Assembly: GCA_942159475.1 (NCBI GenBank) | Contig: OW804094.1 | Span: forward strand, 130,496,755 to 130,560,754 | DNA length: 64,000 nucleotides | From: Sthenelais limicola | Taxonomy: Eukaryota; Annelida; Polychaeta; Phyllodocida; Sigalionidae | Reading direction: 5' to 3' | Shown here: one piece after another, positions 62,985 through 64,000 of the stretch | How the letters are laid out: each line of letters begins with the position of its first letter | Position numbering within the stretch: position 1 is the first letter of the stretch | The notes under the pieces: generated by a model | What the model was told of the DNA's origin: nothing | Databases searched by the model: none | Seen by the model: only the letters and a program-made list of their open reading frames with translations | Program-made: the position numbers and the translations under genes

Positions 62985-64000
62985 AGACGGGTACTGCATT
63001 CTTCCACGTGCAAAGCTGTTGTTGCCATGATCAAAAGAGCACCTCCGCGCATATCCATTTGTTTAGCACTGTATGTTCTGGCACTAAAATTCCATTTAAC
63101 GAGGCATTAAAAAGACAATTTGTAAATCATTGCTTGTAAAGTTTTGAGATTTCCCCGAGGGAGGGAAGCAATAGAAATTACATTGCAGCTACTTCTTTGG
63201 TCAATAGGCAGAATTCATTGGAAGAACCGCCTTTTCTCCGGGGAGGTGGCACTGTGATTGATCAGTCGCGAGAATGCCTAAGCACAGAGTCGCGGGGAAG
63301 GCCTTGCAAGCATCATCTGCATTCCATTATGAAAAAGATGCCCATAATTGCCCTGTCTCTTTTGTTCCCTTTGTTGATACCCGTTTAAAATCCACGCCAC
63401 TTGGCGAATGAAAGATTCTGAGAGCTACTAAAATAGATGTTATCTGAATTGTCCAGAGACCCAACTCTATCACCCCCTTCATGTAAGTTTGGAACACCTG
63501 AGAAAGCACGTTTGTGACATTTCTAATTCCATCTATCTCCCTCAGATTATTGCAGTCTACTTGTCGCCACATGCGATGGTTGTGGATGAGACTTTCCATT
63601 TCTCCCATTTCAAAGGGTTTCAGGATTGAAAACAGATCATTTTGGAATCATATTGCTTAATCTCGTTTCCCACTTGAAATCCAGATTTCTTCCTACACGT
63701 CAGGCTTTTTTCTCCGGTTCACGCTAATTCATTTATGCTCCTCGGCACATTGCCCACAAAGAGAAAACTCCCTTGAAGGACAAAGAAATAAATCATTCAC
63801 GGGGAAAACCTAAGGCTTCCACAAATCCAGCGAAACTCGAACTTTTTTCTGGTTCCTCGATGCAAGAGGCATGCTTTAATTAGAAAATAAATCTGAGAGG
63901 GAGGAGACCACCTCCTTCGGATATAGCCGCGTCGGACTTGGGTTACTGGAGTCGATAGAATCCCGCTGATGAATATTTCATTCCCGTCCTCCTATAGCAT

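Larger units (their letters stand above)
52221..64000. other. 5' flank of the receptor gene; no gene recognised
   Basis: The first few hundred bases above 52220 should hold the 5' leader and promoter, but no TATA box or other core element can be named with confidence. Farther out there are only short open frames without recognisable domains, plus the repeats listed separately (54848, 57001/57848, 57696, 59231, 60211, 60612, 62795). A noncoding first exon or an unrelated gene without familiar domains could be missed. Confidence 0.55.

Overview
This is a gene-poor, AT-rich, repeat-scattered animal genome window. Its one well-supported gene lies on the minus strand in seven coding exons and covers most of the window (stop near 3491, start codon near 52220). 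There is no sign of prokaryotic organisation: long open frames are absent, and true coding shows only as short exons bounded by GT..AG splice sites. The protein has a signal peptide, a SUEL-type (galactose/rhamnose-binding) lectin domain, a CUB domain, a compact sushi-like module, one transmembrane helix and a long cytoplasmic tail. That architecture points to an invertebrate metazoan. A lophotrochozoan, perhaps a mollusc, is my inference only.

Layout, read 5' to 3' along the minus strand: exon 1 (52130-52220, start codon in a strong Kozak context, signal peptide); a 30.1 kb intron; exon 2 (21724-22008, complete SUEL lectin domain); exons 3 and 4 (18428-18659 and 14648-14823, the two halves of one CUB domain); exon 5 (11160-11312, sushi-like module); exon 6 (5462-5543, transmembrane helix); exon 7 (3491-4205, cytoplasmic tail and stop). 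All six junctions agree in phase (1,1,2,1,1,2). The exons sum to 1734 bases, giving an open frame of 577 residues plus stop. This agreement across seven separated exons is the main evidence that the model is right. The product should be a type I single-pass surface receptor, with lectin and CUB modules outside and a tyrosine- and proline-containing tail inside that offers sorting or SH2-type motifs. Ligand and signalling partners are unknown.

The rest is intron or intergenic sequence. It holds at least three families of small inverted-repeat (MITE-like) elements, including a three-copy family near 15171, 44979 and 60211, a two-copy family at 7885 and 62795, and a single TA-flanked element at 6929. 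It also holds diverged direct repeats (991/3014, 48135/54848, 57001/57848), local tandem duplications (97, 7602, 27393), microsatellites and G-rich tracts. No rRNA, tRNA, CRISPR array or intact transposase was found. No second protein-coding gene can be supported in 52.3-64 kb or inside the large intron, but short exons without recognisable domains would be missed by eye.
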